Shown piece by piece: positions 1 through 12,400 of a stretch of DNA of 64,000 nucleotides (positions are counted from its first letter, which is position 1; every line of letters starts with the position of its first letter). The DNA is taken from the NCBI RefSeq assembly GCF_000006565.2, contig NC_031469.1, forward strand, positions 819,245-883,244, read 5' to 3'. The notes below the pieces were generated by a model that did not search any database, was not told the origin of the DNA, and saw only the letters and a list, made by a program, of their open reading frames with translations. Both the position numbers and the translations under genes were made by a program. This DNA is from Toxoplasma gondii ME49 (Eukaryota; Apicomplexa; Conoidasida; Eucoccidiorida; Sarcocystidae).

Positions 1-459
1 GGTATACTGAGGTTGCTGTGATCTCCCTACAAGTGAACGCGATGAGCGAACCGAAGTACGCTGTCCTGAACCGCACGTCTTTTTCTTTGCATCAATCTAT
101 AGCAGCGGTTCGGAAGCCGTTTTCCCACGAACTAACGCAAGGTCTCAATACCTGCAGGGTTGCTCGAACCACTCCCTGTTGCGCATTATAGAATGAGCGG
201 CACATGCCGCTTTCTCTGAAAACCAGTTAGCCGAGTTGCGTGTCGCACGACACAACCTTGGTTCTCGTCCACAGCTCTGGCTTACACTGGCCACAAGAGA
301 CCGGCGAAAGCTTTTCATGGAGATACTGCTCAGGCGGAAAGGAGCCTGGAACCGTGCTCATTCGGGCAAGCGGTCAGTACTGAGGAACGCAAAGAGTCAA
401 AGAACATAACCGTGGACGTGTTCCTTCTGAAGTAGATAGAACCACTATCGTGAAGCCCG
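1..459. other. No gene recognised
   Basis: If 460-486 is the terminal exon this is the 3' untranslated part or downstream spacer. One 1-nt unit (CAG, T, GTAAG) near 288 resembles the array but would shift the frame. Nothing else was seen. Confidence 0.4.
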
Positions 460-486
460 TTAGTCTTCCGAGTACGAAAAGTGTAA
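460..486 (-). CDS. Possible terminal exon of the microexon gene
   Basis: On the minus strand a very strong acceptor, TTTTGTTTTTTAG, is followed by an open stretch in phase 0 reading LHFSYSED and then TAA at 460-462. It lies 188 bp beyond the last canonical microexon and has no donor before the stop, as expected of a last exon. No polyadenylation motif could be assigned with confidence, and a terminal exon outside the window remains possible. Confidence 0.3.
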   Translation of the reverse strand, partial: LHFSYSED

Positions 487-3400
487 CTAAAAAACAAAAC
501 ACCAAAATTCACGTGCAGCGATTGTCAGGGTGTCAATAAACAGTATCAACAGCTATCGGGACGTGCGCCGTCCCTTTGGTAGCAAACGTCATGCATGGAG
601 TTAAATCTGCGTCTGAATATTGCTTCTGGGGGTTGCAGTTGGAGTCAGCCAACTGATGTAGGTTGGTGCTTACGCGCTGAATAGGCAGACGCCCAAGTGT
701 CAACGAGACGCATGTCGCCCGTTGCTAGAGATTCAAAGTACGAGGTAAGTCAAACGTTTACGTGCGGTGAACGTTCAGTCCTCGAAATCATGCGAGAACA
801 ATAGAAATTCGATCCGGTACACGGCGACATTCACGATCTAAATGAGCAGGCCATCTCGTAAGCTCTTCTTGCTGCACGACGTACCAGCTGAGTTTCCGCA
901 TGCCACATAGGAAGAATGCTCTCTGTCGCGCACGACTCTTGCGCATCCACTCAATTCGAGCTCCATTTGCCGCACCTGCGCGGGTGACTTCTGTCTGGCA
1001 TTACCCCACAGGACCGTGCCTATCTCAAATGACTTTGTTGCGCATTGTGAACACTAGAAAGCTACCAGCGGGCCCCTCGCCGACGTGCAAGGAAACTCAC
1101 AACCTGTGCAATGTGACACAAGAGACACTCGTGGCCACTACTGCTGTTCGTTTAGTTGGGAAGCTTGTGAACCGCACTCCCATTGGCATTTGTGTTGTAC
1201 AATAAACGAAGGCCCTCTACCTTTCTAACCATCAAAATCGGTTGCTCGTTCCAACACACAATGGACCCGATGCTGCATCTAGCGCTGTGACTTGATCATT
1301 TCATACTGCGGAACATATGGACACAGAAAAGGTCGCCTGTTTCGCCCTTGTTCATCGAGGCTTGTACTAGCTGCGTATGCCTTCCATCCTCTTTGGGTCA
1401 GCATGATAGATCGACTGCAGCAGTTGCCGCATATACTCTTGATCAGATGGTTTGTGCTGCTAAGTGCAGTACGGTACCTTGCATTTCTCATCCAGGGACA
1501 GAAGGTCATAGAACTCACCACCTGTTGTTACAAGGACGCGACAGATACCTCGTGAATGCAACACTAGCCACTGGTTCCCTTCCGCGATTTGCGACAAAAA
1601 TGTTCTCCGAGAATACCATTCTCAGTCAAGCCAGGCATAGCATTGCAAGGGCAGCAACATGGGACGCCTTATCGCCCTCACCGGTGCACGTGCCCTCCTG
1701 TAGCTTAGACAGTGTGGAAGTTGTAAAGGGAAACGTTTACTTCTGCTTGAATAGCCAGACACAGTTCTAAGCACAAACCGCGTTGCGGAGGGGAGGGCGG
1801 GGTAAGGAAAGTGGAAATTTTAACTGTATCGGATTGCTTCCTTCTCTCATCGCTCCCGCCAGAGCCTCCACGTGTCGCCAGAAGTTGCTCCCCTCAGGAG
1901 CGGCACGGACACTCGGAGAAGAAAGCTCCGTCACTGCTGCCACAGACTCAGGATCTTCTGGTATAACTGTGAGGTGTGACGACACTTACTTGCTGAGGGT
2001 ACAATTGTCGTTCGCACAATGCTTGAGCTACTATCTAACGGAAAGGTCGTGCGATGTCGCTTCTGCGACGTTTGTCCGTGTTGAGAAAGAGTTGTTAACA
2101 GGCATTCACCGTGACTACCACTGAAGCAAGCCAGCTAGTCCAACGTGTAAAAATCAGGCAACTGGAAATTATACGAATGTTTCTCCTGAAGTATTGTGGC
2201 AATGCAAATGTGTGGGCAAAACTCGAGTTTCCAGAAAAGACCTTACCTCTCCGGTAAGCTGCACACAGGGAGTCAAATAATAGAATTTGATACCGCGTGA
2301 AGCAGAATCCGACGGCCAGATCGCAGGACATGGAGAAGCGGCCAGTCTCTCATTGTTTTACCACAATCGAACGGGGGAGTTTTTGTCTGTAGTTCTACGG
2401 AAAAACAAAAAGCATGCAAACTTCTGGAGGAGACAGAGCAAGAAACGGGAAGCTCGAAGATGCGTGTCGTATAAGCACCATGCCGGCGAAGCCAGCGCAA
2501 CGAAATTGCAGCTCTTACCCAACGAGATCCCGTAGTACTGACGTATCCGGTGCACTCGTATCATGTACAGCCTAAAGTGTGATGTTGAATCAGTGAGTCC
2601 CGTATTTCCGTTAGCGTTTCTGAAGTCGAAACGATCTAAAATTCCCCGCCAGTTGCCGCTCTTGAACTGCAGTTTTCGTCTAAGTCTTCCAGGGGAACCA
2701 ATACTGCTGTCCACCTACCTCCTGAAGAACAGTTCAAACGGAGCAGAATCGCCGGTCCAGCGGCATGATTGTCTGTGACCCACAGCGATGTCTATTGGCC
2801 TCCTGCGACGTCTCAAGAGTGCCTGTTGCAAACCAGCAGCCAATTCCTCCCATCGTGCAGAAAAGGTAATATAATACGCTGACGTACAGCCTATGGGTAG
2901 ATGTCCGAAAGGCACAATCGCGGGCATTTATCCCGTGGGGAAGTCACGTAAACCCCATAATACTACAAAAAACGAGGCAGGTGAATCGTCAGGGAGCACG
3001 GTGTGTCCACATACCGCCTGAAAACAGCCAAACCGACACACACACGACAACCGCTGCATTCAGGGTCTCCGTTGAAAAACATGTCGATTCAGCGAAAGGG
3101 AAACACACTAGGTGGGAGAGCGATTCTCAAATAAACTGGAGACTCTTACGGAAATGTTGAGACTCTTGGTGAATGCACTGAGTACAAGTGACATTTGACT
3201 TCGTCTGCAGCAGAGCGGCGTTCTCGAAAGAATTGATGGTGCAACCTTCATCAGAATGTGGGATTCCCAAAAATGTCTGTGCGAAATTCCGATGAACCTC
3301 CGCTTCTCAGGGCGTTATAAACCTCAACTCTCGCACGTTTGATGTTCCAACTACGTCTTGCCAATCTTACCGCCTTTGAAAGCAACGACACATCCAATCC

Positions 3401-6400
3401 AACGCATTCCTCGTGTAGATCAAGGGGAACCAGGCGCTGACATGGGGCTAAGGTCCTTAATGGTGTCGAGCTCGTCCACGATTGAAAGATGGACAGTCTA
3501 ACCACAACGATCGTCTCAGGCACTCCTGAGTTCAACGGTCACAGCTGTCGAAATCTTCCTTCTCGTGACGCGCCTTACAAGCTGGATCGTCAGGGCCGCA
3601 CATGGATGGAACAAAAAGGGAGAAGAATTTTAGCGCTGTTCCATGCTAAAGTGGAATGTGTCCAGAAACTGTGAGGTAGATAAATAAGCCTTACTTTCTG
3701 TTTCAAACACACACGACAGACTTTGTGGATTGGTGAACCGGATTCGCCCAACATCGCTCTCGAAAAGTCTGCCTCTTCGGATGCGTGGCTATCTTTTGCA
3801 GGGCAAATCATGCACGTACGGCCTGGATCACCGGCACACCATCACACCAGAATTAATCCACGATATTCCATCTGCATTCTCGAAACCGTGCTCGCGACTG
3901 GCTGTGGCAGTTCCAGGCTAGGGATGAAAACCAGCAACGACAGTCGAAGGCTTACCAACTGGAGGGTGAAAACCAAGAGTGAGATGCTGCTAAATGAAAA
4001 CGTTTGCAGAGTCGACACCGACGTTTACATACTTGAAATAAAGGCAACTGTCATGCCTGCACCCATTGATTCGATAGGTCGACTCACGTTCTGAAGAAAA
4101 AGAGGTTTTTCATCAAAACAGCACAGCAGTATATGCACTAACGGCAACTCAGCGAGACGTCTGAGGCATACTCAGCCTCAAAGTTGCTGCGACACACTTG
4201 ACAGCCGAGTGCATGGAGAAAAAACGCAAACGAAAATAACCAAGAGAGCGAGGCATCTTTGAGCGAGAGATCTGCAATCAAGCACTACTGAGACACCTTT
4301 TCAGTGTCCGTCGCCAGGGCGGAAGTCGGGGCTCGATCGCTGTCAACCTTACGTCCTGAGTCACACGCCACGTGAGAGGCGGACTGACCAGTGGTAGCGA
4401 ATATATTATCCCTACAGCAGGGATATGTGCCCAACTACTCGGAGCATGCTGGTTAGGTAAAATAATCATTCTTCATCTAAACTGTCCGTTCACTCAGTAC
4501 CGTGCGACGTGCTGGTTCCTTGGTTACCACTCTCACAAGCATCAGTTTTTGGATAACGTACAGCCTGAGCGTCGTTACGTAACAGAAACAGTAGAAATCG
4601 ACAAACTGCGCATAAGGTAGAGATTCATCACCACAGGTCTCTGTGGCCAACACTGAGACTGTAAACCGGAATCCCTACACTCGATGTGTCCGATGCCAAG
4701 ACCCCTCCAGCTGCCACTGCCCATTCAGCTTCAGCTTATGAGCTCGAATATTTGCGTTGTCTTACCACCTGGGACGCACAGGAAAAACCACGCATTGCGA
4801 GAAGATATGTGGGAAACATGTGTTCGAAGAGACCATCCGACTGCTCATAACGTATTCGGCGAGCCTTATCAGCGCTTAATCCTGAAACCTGTGCTCTCAA
4901 GGAAGCGTGACCGGAACTTGATCGTTCTTTTCAGCCGCAGTAGGATGTTGCATCTCGCTTACGCGCTGTTGCAATTTGTGTGAACGTATCACATGCGCAG
5001 GTGAGTTCAAACCACAGGTGAAAAGACGCATTCACGCATTGTCATTTCGAGTGCTCCTGTAGCTTACTTTCTGAGCACAAAAGTGACACACAGTTGGAGG
5101 ATTACGAAAGTCAACACTTCGCCTCCGCATCGATATCTCGTAAAGACACTTGAAAGAGTGAAACCAGGAATCCGCTAACAGAGGCGTGAATTAATGTACT
5201 TACCAACTGGTATGCAACGCAACACGACGAGAAACGAGGAACCCCCATGTAGTGGCAACCACTTCCATCGGCACAAACGTGCAAGGTCACAGTGCCAGCT
5301 AACTTCCTTCTTGCAAACCGTTCATGAAATGCAATCTGTTATGTGGAGAGCGCAGGAACACCCCGGAATAATCGCCAGAATCGGGACAGGTAGATCTTAC
5401 CAGCTACGAAAGAGGGAAATGAATACAAAGACAGCCAGCTAGACAGAACTCCACATGTTAATGCTGGAGAAATAACTATGATCACCAGCAATGGCAGCGT
5501 CTAGGCACTTACAAAAAAATAATTCGTGGCTACAACAGATACGCCCCTCGTTTTGTTGCTAAAGGTTTCCTGTTGCCAGGCGTAAGTGACCGAGCAAGCC
5601 TATTTTTATGAATCACAGACACCGACGGAATATGAGGCAAATTGCTAAGACGCACTGCCAAGCGGAAGTGGTTCCGCGCATCAAATAACTCATGGACTCG
5701 TGGTACAGAAAATACTAAATCAATTATCACGGTAGGTGAAAACTTACAGGCTGAGGAAAGGCCACGAGGGATGAGAAAGAAGAAATGCACTTTTCTGATA
5801 CTCCATGTGAATCGTGTCGCGTTACAACACAGACCACATGCCGGTCAAATGCGCGGTGCGACGACATCCTCGCTGCATGGTTTCTGTAACGATATAGCTT
5901 CCCATTCTCGGCGCTGGACAATATGTATCCTCATTCTATTCCGAGAACCAAATTAGGTCTGCATGCAGATGATACAGTGATTTACAGTCGAGCTCGCGCA
6001 ATAAGGCTCCTTCCCTCTTTCGTGACGCATGGCTCGTTTCATCTGTTCCAAACAGTGGTGGCGTTAACCGTGCAAACGGCATCAGTTCAAGTCTTCGTCC
6101 TGTCTTAGTCGCGCCTCAAGAGGTGCCCCTCCAGGTGATTGCTACTCCCTTTCCTCCAGACACATTGAATGTTCGTTCACCCGCCAGCGGCGAGCTCTGC
6201 CACTCACAACTGCCTGAAGTTCAGGAATTCCATAAATGATTGTAGCAATCGGTTAGCGTTGTCTCCATCCCGCGCTTACCACTCAGATGCGACCTGCAAG
6301 GGGGAACTCTCCACCGCAATTTTGCGACGCTACGAAATACCAAGGAAGTCCAGTGGCAAGCTACATCTACCCACCATATCGAGAAAAGGCACCTACATCC

Positions 6401-9400
6401 TGAGGGGTCACAACACGAAATGCAAAAGAGCCTGCTGTTTCATCTGAAAAGATAAAGTCGACACCCACGGGCAGCACCGATTGAGGGCCTCCAGAAGCCC
6501 CTGCTTTCACTCTGCTGCAAGTGAGAGAAGCCTCGATTTGCTGCCGAAAAAGTCTGTGCAGTCTTTCGGCACCCTCCCAGTCCAACCATGGAGATGAAGA
6601 GGCAGATGCGGGGCAGTCCTCACTTTGCGAAGAACACTTACTCTCTGAGAAACATTGGAGACGTCAGCACTCACAGATCCAACACGATATACACTGAGTC
6701 GTTCGCGGGAGGTACGTCTCTCGACCACGGAAGCCACCTCGGATAATACGTATGAGCAGGTCTTACGCAAGCACAGACTTCTCCAGACATATCTCCAGCG
6801 TCTGCTCTGCGTGCCAAAACTTCCTCACACTCACGAATCCATCAACGAACGCCTAATGAACAAAAATATTATACAATTCGAGGAGATATCATTGCACCTA
6901 ATGGAGAATATATTATCATGCGTTTCAGTGGGACATGAAAAACTAAATTAGCTACATGATTACAAACTCAATCGTGTCTTACCAACTACAGAACCAGACA
7001 CATCATGCCGGACAACCAATCTTCAAATGGGTCTTTTGAATGAGTAGGTCGATCGCATGTCCCGTCAAAAACAAGGAATCGACTATCGACATGCTACAAA
7101 AAATCCACCACTCACACTCTGAGAATTTGGCAGTAGACAAAAGTGGAATTACCTCCGAGCACTGTCCCTGCGGATGCTGCGTAGGACACTGATTCCTTGG
7201 AGGGTTCCTGAACTCGGTGAACACAGACACCCAAGATCTAATCCTGAGGTCCATCTCATAGTACAGACTCCTCAGAGGGAGCTTGTAACTTGTCCTAGAC
7301 CGAAGGCGATCAGCCCGACTATGGGGTTTCTTGCCACGTTGGCATCTCAGAAATTGGTTTTTCTTGTTGATAATGCGCTGATAGGCTTAAACGTTCAGCC
7401 TCTTTTCGCTGAAAATCCATGTGTTGCGCCCAAAACATAACTGAATCCCGAACTTTGTTTCGGATACGGCTGAGTATGTGTCTCCGGTCATCTTCTTACG
7501 GCCTAAAGAGTCAAAATTGGCACGACACAGTTAGCAATACCTCCAGAAAAATCGCATGGAAGAACGCTGCATGCATCAGGACACGCAACATACATCACGA
7601 GTAATTCATCTGTCTGGTGTTCCAAGGGCAACGCATGCTAATTTCGTCACCGCCAAAGAATCGCTCTCCACGCTCGCAAGGCGGCCCCTCCCCTGTATTT
7701 ACCTAGTTGGATGCTTGGCTGCGCAGTGGTGTTGACTCGAAGCCACATATTTTCCTCTGCCCACAGCTCCTATAGACCGGATTAGCAGCCCCGCGGGTGT
7801 CCGCCGCAACTGTTCATCCGCAGGTCCACCAAAAGGCATGCTCACAATTAAGCTGGCAGCAATGCAGCGCTGATGCAGTTTAAGTTGTGAAATCGAAAGC
7901 CAGCAACCTGTTGGTCTCTACATGATTGGCGCGTGCCATGACTCACGACCTGGGAGACACGCAGGCATCCAAAATCAGCTTGGAATGACTTTGTACATGA
8001 CAATTAGACAGGAGCCCCAAAACTGACAAAATCTTGACTGGCGTCATGCTGACTCGAGACACGAGCTGATGACGGCACAGTGAATCCAGAAAAGCAGAAA
8101 CACCATGGTGTAGTTTCAGCGCTTACGTTCTGCCATGCCAGACAAACAACTGCCAGCGAGTTGACATGTTTTCCCTGTGTGGCTCATACTCACCGCTAAC
8201 TGGGACTGCAGCGGGAAGTCAGGGAAGCTACTGATCAACAGCTGATGCTTTCTTACAGGCTGTGATAGAGGTACACCAAGATTGCAAACAATTTCGGTGA
8301 TTGGCTCAGCGTTTCACATTCAGCAGATGTTACAAGTGCGTGTGGGTCATCTGCGACACGGTAGCAAGTGAGACTCAAGAATTTAATGAGCAATCCACGC
8401 TGCGTGCTGTGCCCGGCTGTTCGTATGGCAACAAACCACCACGTTTGCACCCGGCCCTCAGAGACCCAATAGTTCTTGAATCTAGGGACGATGCTGACCA
8501 TCACGCGTGCATCCCTGTCGCTGTCCCAGATCCGAACAGCCTTTAGAATGCATTAGCGGAACTTACAGCGATGGACTGGCAATAAACATTTGATAGCACC
8601 CCACGTGTTTGCGTCGTATCATACTGGAAGGCATGCTTCACGAGGTCGGCATGGCTACAGGTTTGAACTGTGGGCAGAACCACCGCTGCCCAGCTGGTCT
8701 GTGGTTGTTTAATTCGCGCTATCAAGATTTCATGAGTGGAGGCGGCTTGCAATTTTCAACGGGTGTAATGCGGGAACTTGCCGTTCCGCGCACCACCACC
8801 AAAGTGTGCGACTCGGCGTCACGTGGGCGAACCGTCTGTGAACTATATGGTATCGAAGGAGGGCTGCGACGACCACCCCGGCTCTTGGTAGCGGCGACAC
8901 ACTGGCATTGACTTACCACCTGGAACAACAAACATTGTGAAGTGGCAATAGCTATCTCAATAGCTGGCACCGAAATAACGAACGGCACATCTCCCAAAGC
9001 GTCCGGGGTGCGCCAACTCTGTGACAATACTTTTCTGCCCATTCTATCGCTTTCAGCAGTTGCCACTGAACAGACACGAATCGCTGTACTGTGCTTACGC
9101 GCTAGCACCAGTTTGGGGGGCAAAAGTCACAGAAATAGTGACATGCATTTTCTTGGAGCAGAATCTATTTGCCAGACCGTCGAAGTGCGTGGTTCAAGGC
9201 CCACCCAAGTGGTGAGGCAAAGGCTTCACAATGTCATTTTCCTCGTGAATCATCTTTATGCAAGAAGATGCGAAAGAGAAAGAGGCGCTGGGGATGTCCC
9301 CTTAATGGCTAGTCACAGTGTGTCGCTTTGCGAAGATGATCTATTGATGCCCTTGGGAAATTGCAGCTGTGACAACTCGGACAATCAACGGAGAACAGCC

Positions 9401-12400
9401 ATGGCGTTCGCTTTCGAGAACTGTCGCTGAACAGAATTGCCTTCAGGTAGGAGTAGTACATAATACTGGTTCAGTCAACCAAGGTACCCTTCCATGCTGA
9501 AACTTTTCCCATTGCCAGCCTCGCTAGCCTCCAATGAATTCAGGGACGACGGTCTCCCCCTTGTTAAGGCAGAAACGACCGACCAATAGCTAACTCAGCA
9601 TTTGTCAACCTGATGAACTCACCATCTTTTGCAAGTTGGACCCGGACACACAAAAGAACCAACGGCCAGTTCGCGGTTATATCGTGGAGTTCTGAGAGTT
9701 TCGGAGACACTTCTGCAGCTACGCACAGTCACTCACGGTGCTACAACTTACCAGCTGGAGTGACACCACGATGAGGGCCGGGGAACAGGCGTGAACGGTT
9801 TTTGAGGGACAGTTGTAACTCTCTTCTCTCCGCTTCTACCACATACAAAGTTCAACTGCGCTTTTCGTGACCTTTATCCCCAACAAGTTGTATCTTCAGT
9901 GAAAGGCAAACTTACTCGCTAAAATTTTCCAGACAGAGAGGCCATCCAAAGTGTTGAAAATGACGTCACTCCGATTTGAATGGGGAGCAGAGACTGAATA
10001 CGACTGAACGAAAGACTGAGAGTTCGCCGTACTGCCTGAGTGGTGCAGTTATTGGAGAGATTTAGACTGCATCACTGCGGTTTATGAAAGGCCTAGCGAT
10101 CATCTACAACTACGGGTGCCTGGTCAATGCCTGGAAGCCACGGAGCGTCAACTCACGGTCAAGCCGTGAAACGTACAGCCTGGTCACCAGACCATCGGTC
10201 CACGCAGTTCCGCGTCAGTCTGATACGCGAAAAAGTAACAAGAGCATGTTCCCCCAAGTGTTTCATTAGTCCTTTCTGGCCACCAAGTTTCGAAACGCAA
10301 CAGCAAAGGCAGTTTTACAGAACAAGCGAATGCCGTACGACTCTGGTGAGAGAACCTTAGAAGACAATGACTGTGCGGTGGACGCCCCCCCCCCGCTCGA
10401 TTTGTTAATGGATCCGCTTATACGGTACTTCGTGCCACTGGTTCACTTTCATCTACAGCAGATAAAAGCAAAGCAAGGGACGCGACGAACTGCGCATGCT
10501 TACCGCCTAAAGAGAGCATATACACAAAGGATCTGATTGGCAAACTGATGATGCATGCCAGTCGACGCATCCCCGCGTCCTCGGCGTCAGCAAACGGCTC
10601 GTTTCTGCAGTGGCCGGCTACAGGAACCTGTGGCGTACTCGTGTCTACAGTGTTTGTTTGAAGCCCCTGACATGGGCGGATACACCGAATTGACCTGCTA
10701 GTCTTTGAACATAACTGGAATGCCTCCATACGTTCTTTGAGGACGGGGGCATGAGGGTTGCATTGGGAGAGAATGTCGACATGATTGACGCAGTTGTAAG
10801 CCATAATCACTCAGTAAGCCACCGAGATGGTACGTTATCATGTTATCGTGACTAACATCCGGAAGCAAGAGTGGTATCCGATACCCCAAGATCTGTGCTC
10901 AATGGCGGTGCAGATTCAGGCCAATCGCTGCCCGACGGGATCCTGCTGTCGAAATGTCGCATGCACCACCTGCTTCTGTCCCGATCCCAGTCAACATAGC
11001 CACATATTACTAGTGCTTTCTGAGATGCTTGTCCACGCGACGAATGCTACGGTTGGAACTTACCAACTGAATGTTGATCATATAGCGAGACGCAGGGTAC
11101 AATTCATGCATTTGTTTGCAGCCGTAGTGTTTAACAGAGCAACCGTGTCCAAGTACCGCGAAAAGATTACTGCGGCGCAGCGTCGCGAAGGCTTACTCTC
11201 TGGGGACGAAAAGCAAAGGATAAAGTGAGCGAGGTTCCATTGAATCCTGCCGCCTCTCCAGACTTAGGTGAACTGAGGCATGCCAACATGCAAGAAAAGG
11301 GCGTCTGCGAAAGTTCCGTCAACTTACAGTCTGACATAAAAACACACCGTTTCAGAGATTGCGGGTAGAATGAATATTGGGGCGATGCATGTATTCACTC
11401 GGCATTCTCCGGTTGCGTCACAACAGCTTATCGTCTCACGATCCTGCACAGCAAACGTACGTATAGGTCTCCTTACCGCCTGAAAAGAAGTGCAACGATG
11501 CTATTCCGAGCACAGGATGAAAGGTTTGCCAAGCTGACTCGCCTGCTGTTATTCCGAGTAGTTTTTGTAGTCAAAGTCATCGAATCACTGATTCTATCTC
11601 GTAAGTCATAGCCTCGCGAGTGGAGTCAGAAGTGTACAGGTATTGCTCAAGTTGGCGTGTGCACGTTGTTGGTTACATGGAATGAATGATCTTACCAGCT
11701 GAAGGTTGGTGCCAACGCGCAGAGGGGCTCGACTTTCGGTATTAGGACGCATCAGAACCCGTTACAGCGTGCTTCTTCCTCATTTCTGTAGAAGGTGATG
11801 TTTGTCCAAGAGTAGAGACATACCATCTGTTGCCAGGCGGTAACTCGACAGTTGGCATCTGTTATAAAGCACAGCCATCGCAGCATCGCCTATCAAAGAG
11901 CTGTCCAACGCGCCCTGCTGCTGAAGGAGATACTGCAATAAGGCTAAAACAAAACTCGGTGCGTGTCCACCTAGACAAGCGTTTCGCAGTGACAACGATG
12001 CAAAGTGAACTCACTCCCTGTAGACGTGACATTGCACAGATCGCGTTGAGCAATAAAACCTCGCGGAGGCACCCCGTGTGGATTCTGAAGTATACTACGA
12101 GAACCGCCGCTAGTCCTTACAGCCTGATCCATATATCCACCGTTTCAGGTCAGAAGGATTATCATCATGCACCCGAAGAGAACAATATGGGAATCACTGG
12201 CTCGCGGTTTCCGGCCACAAGGAGCAGCTGAACTCGTGAGTCTGTTTCCTCACCGCCTGTTGCACATTGACCACATGCAGAACAGAGCGACAGCCACATG
12301 AGTTCTTATTTTCTGTCTCCCTTCGATAAAGGCAACAGCATACACTTAATAGCAGCGTCAACACCGCAGTATGAGCTTTAATGAGTTGGACCTACAAGCT

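Noticed and set aside
4022..4036. 3-nt unit (Tyr) near 4028 with AAG acceptor and GTAAA donor
   Set aside because: Both signals are weak and it lies within about 70 nt of the strong units at 3956 and 4088.
4146..4168. 15-nt exon-like unit between CAG and GTATG
   Set aside because: It contains an in-frame TGA.
7146..7168. 9- or 15-nt unit with GTAAT donor near 7150
   Set aside because: It is only about 30 nt from the canonical unit at 7116.
8189..8202. 6-nt unit (Leu-Ala) at 8194-8199
   Set aside because: The flanking introns would be only about 60 nt on each side, between strong units at 8127 and 8257.
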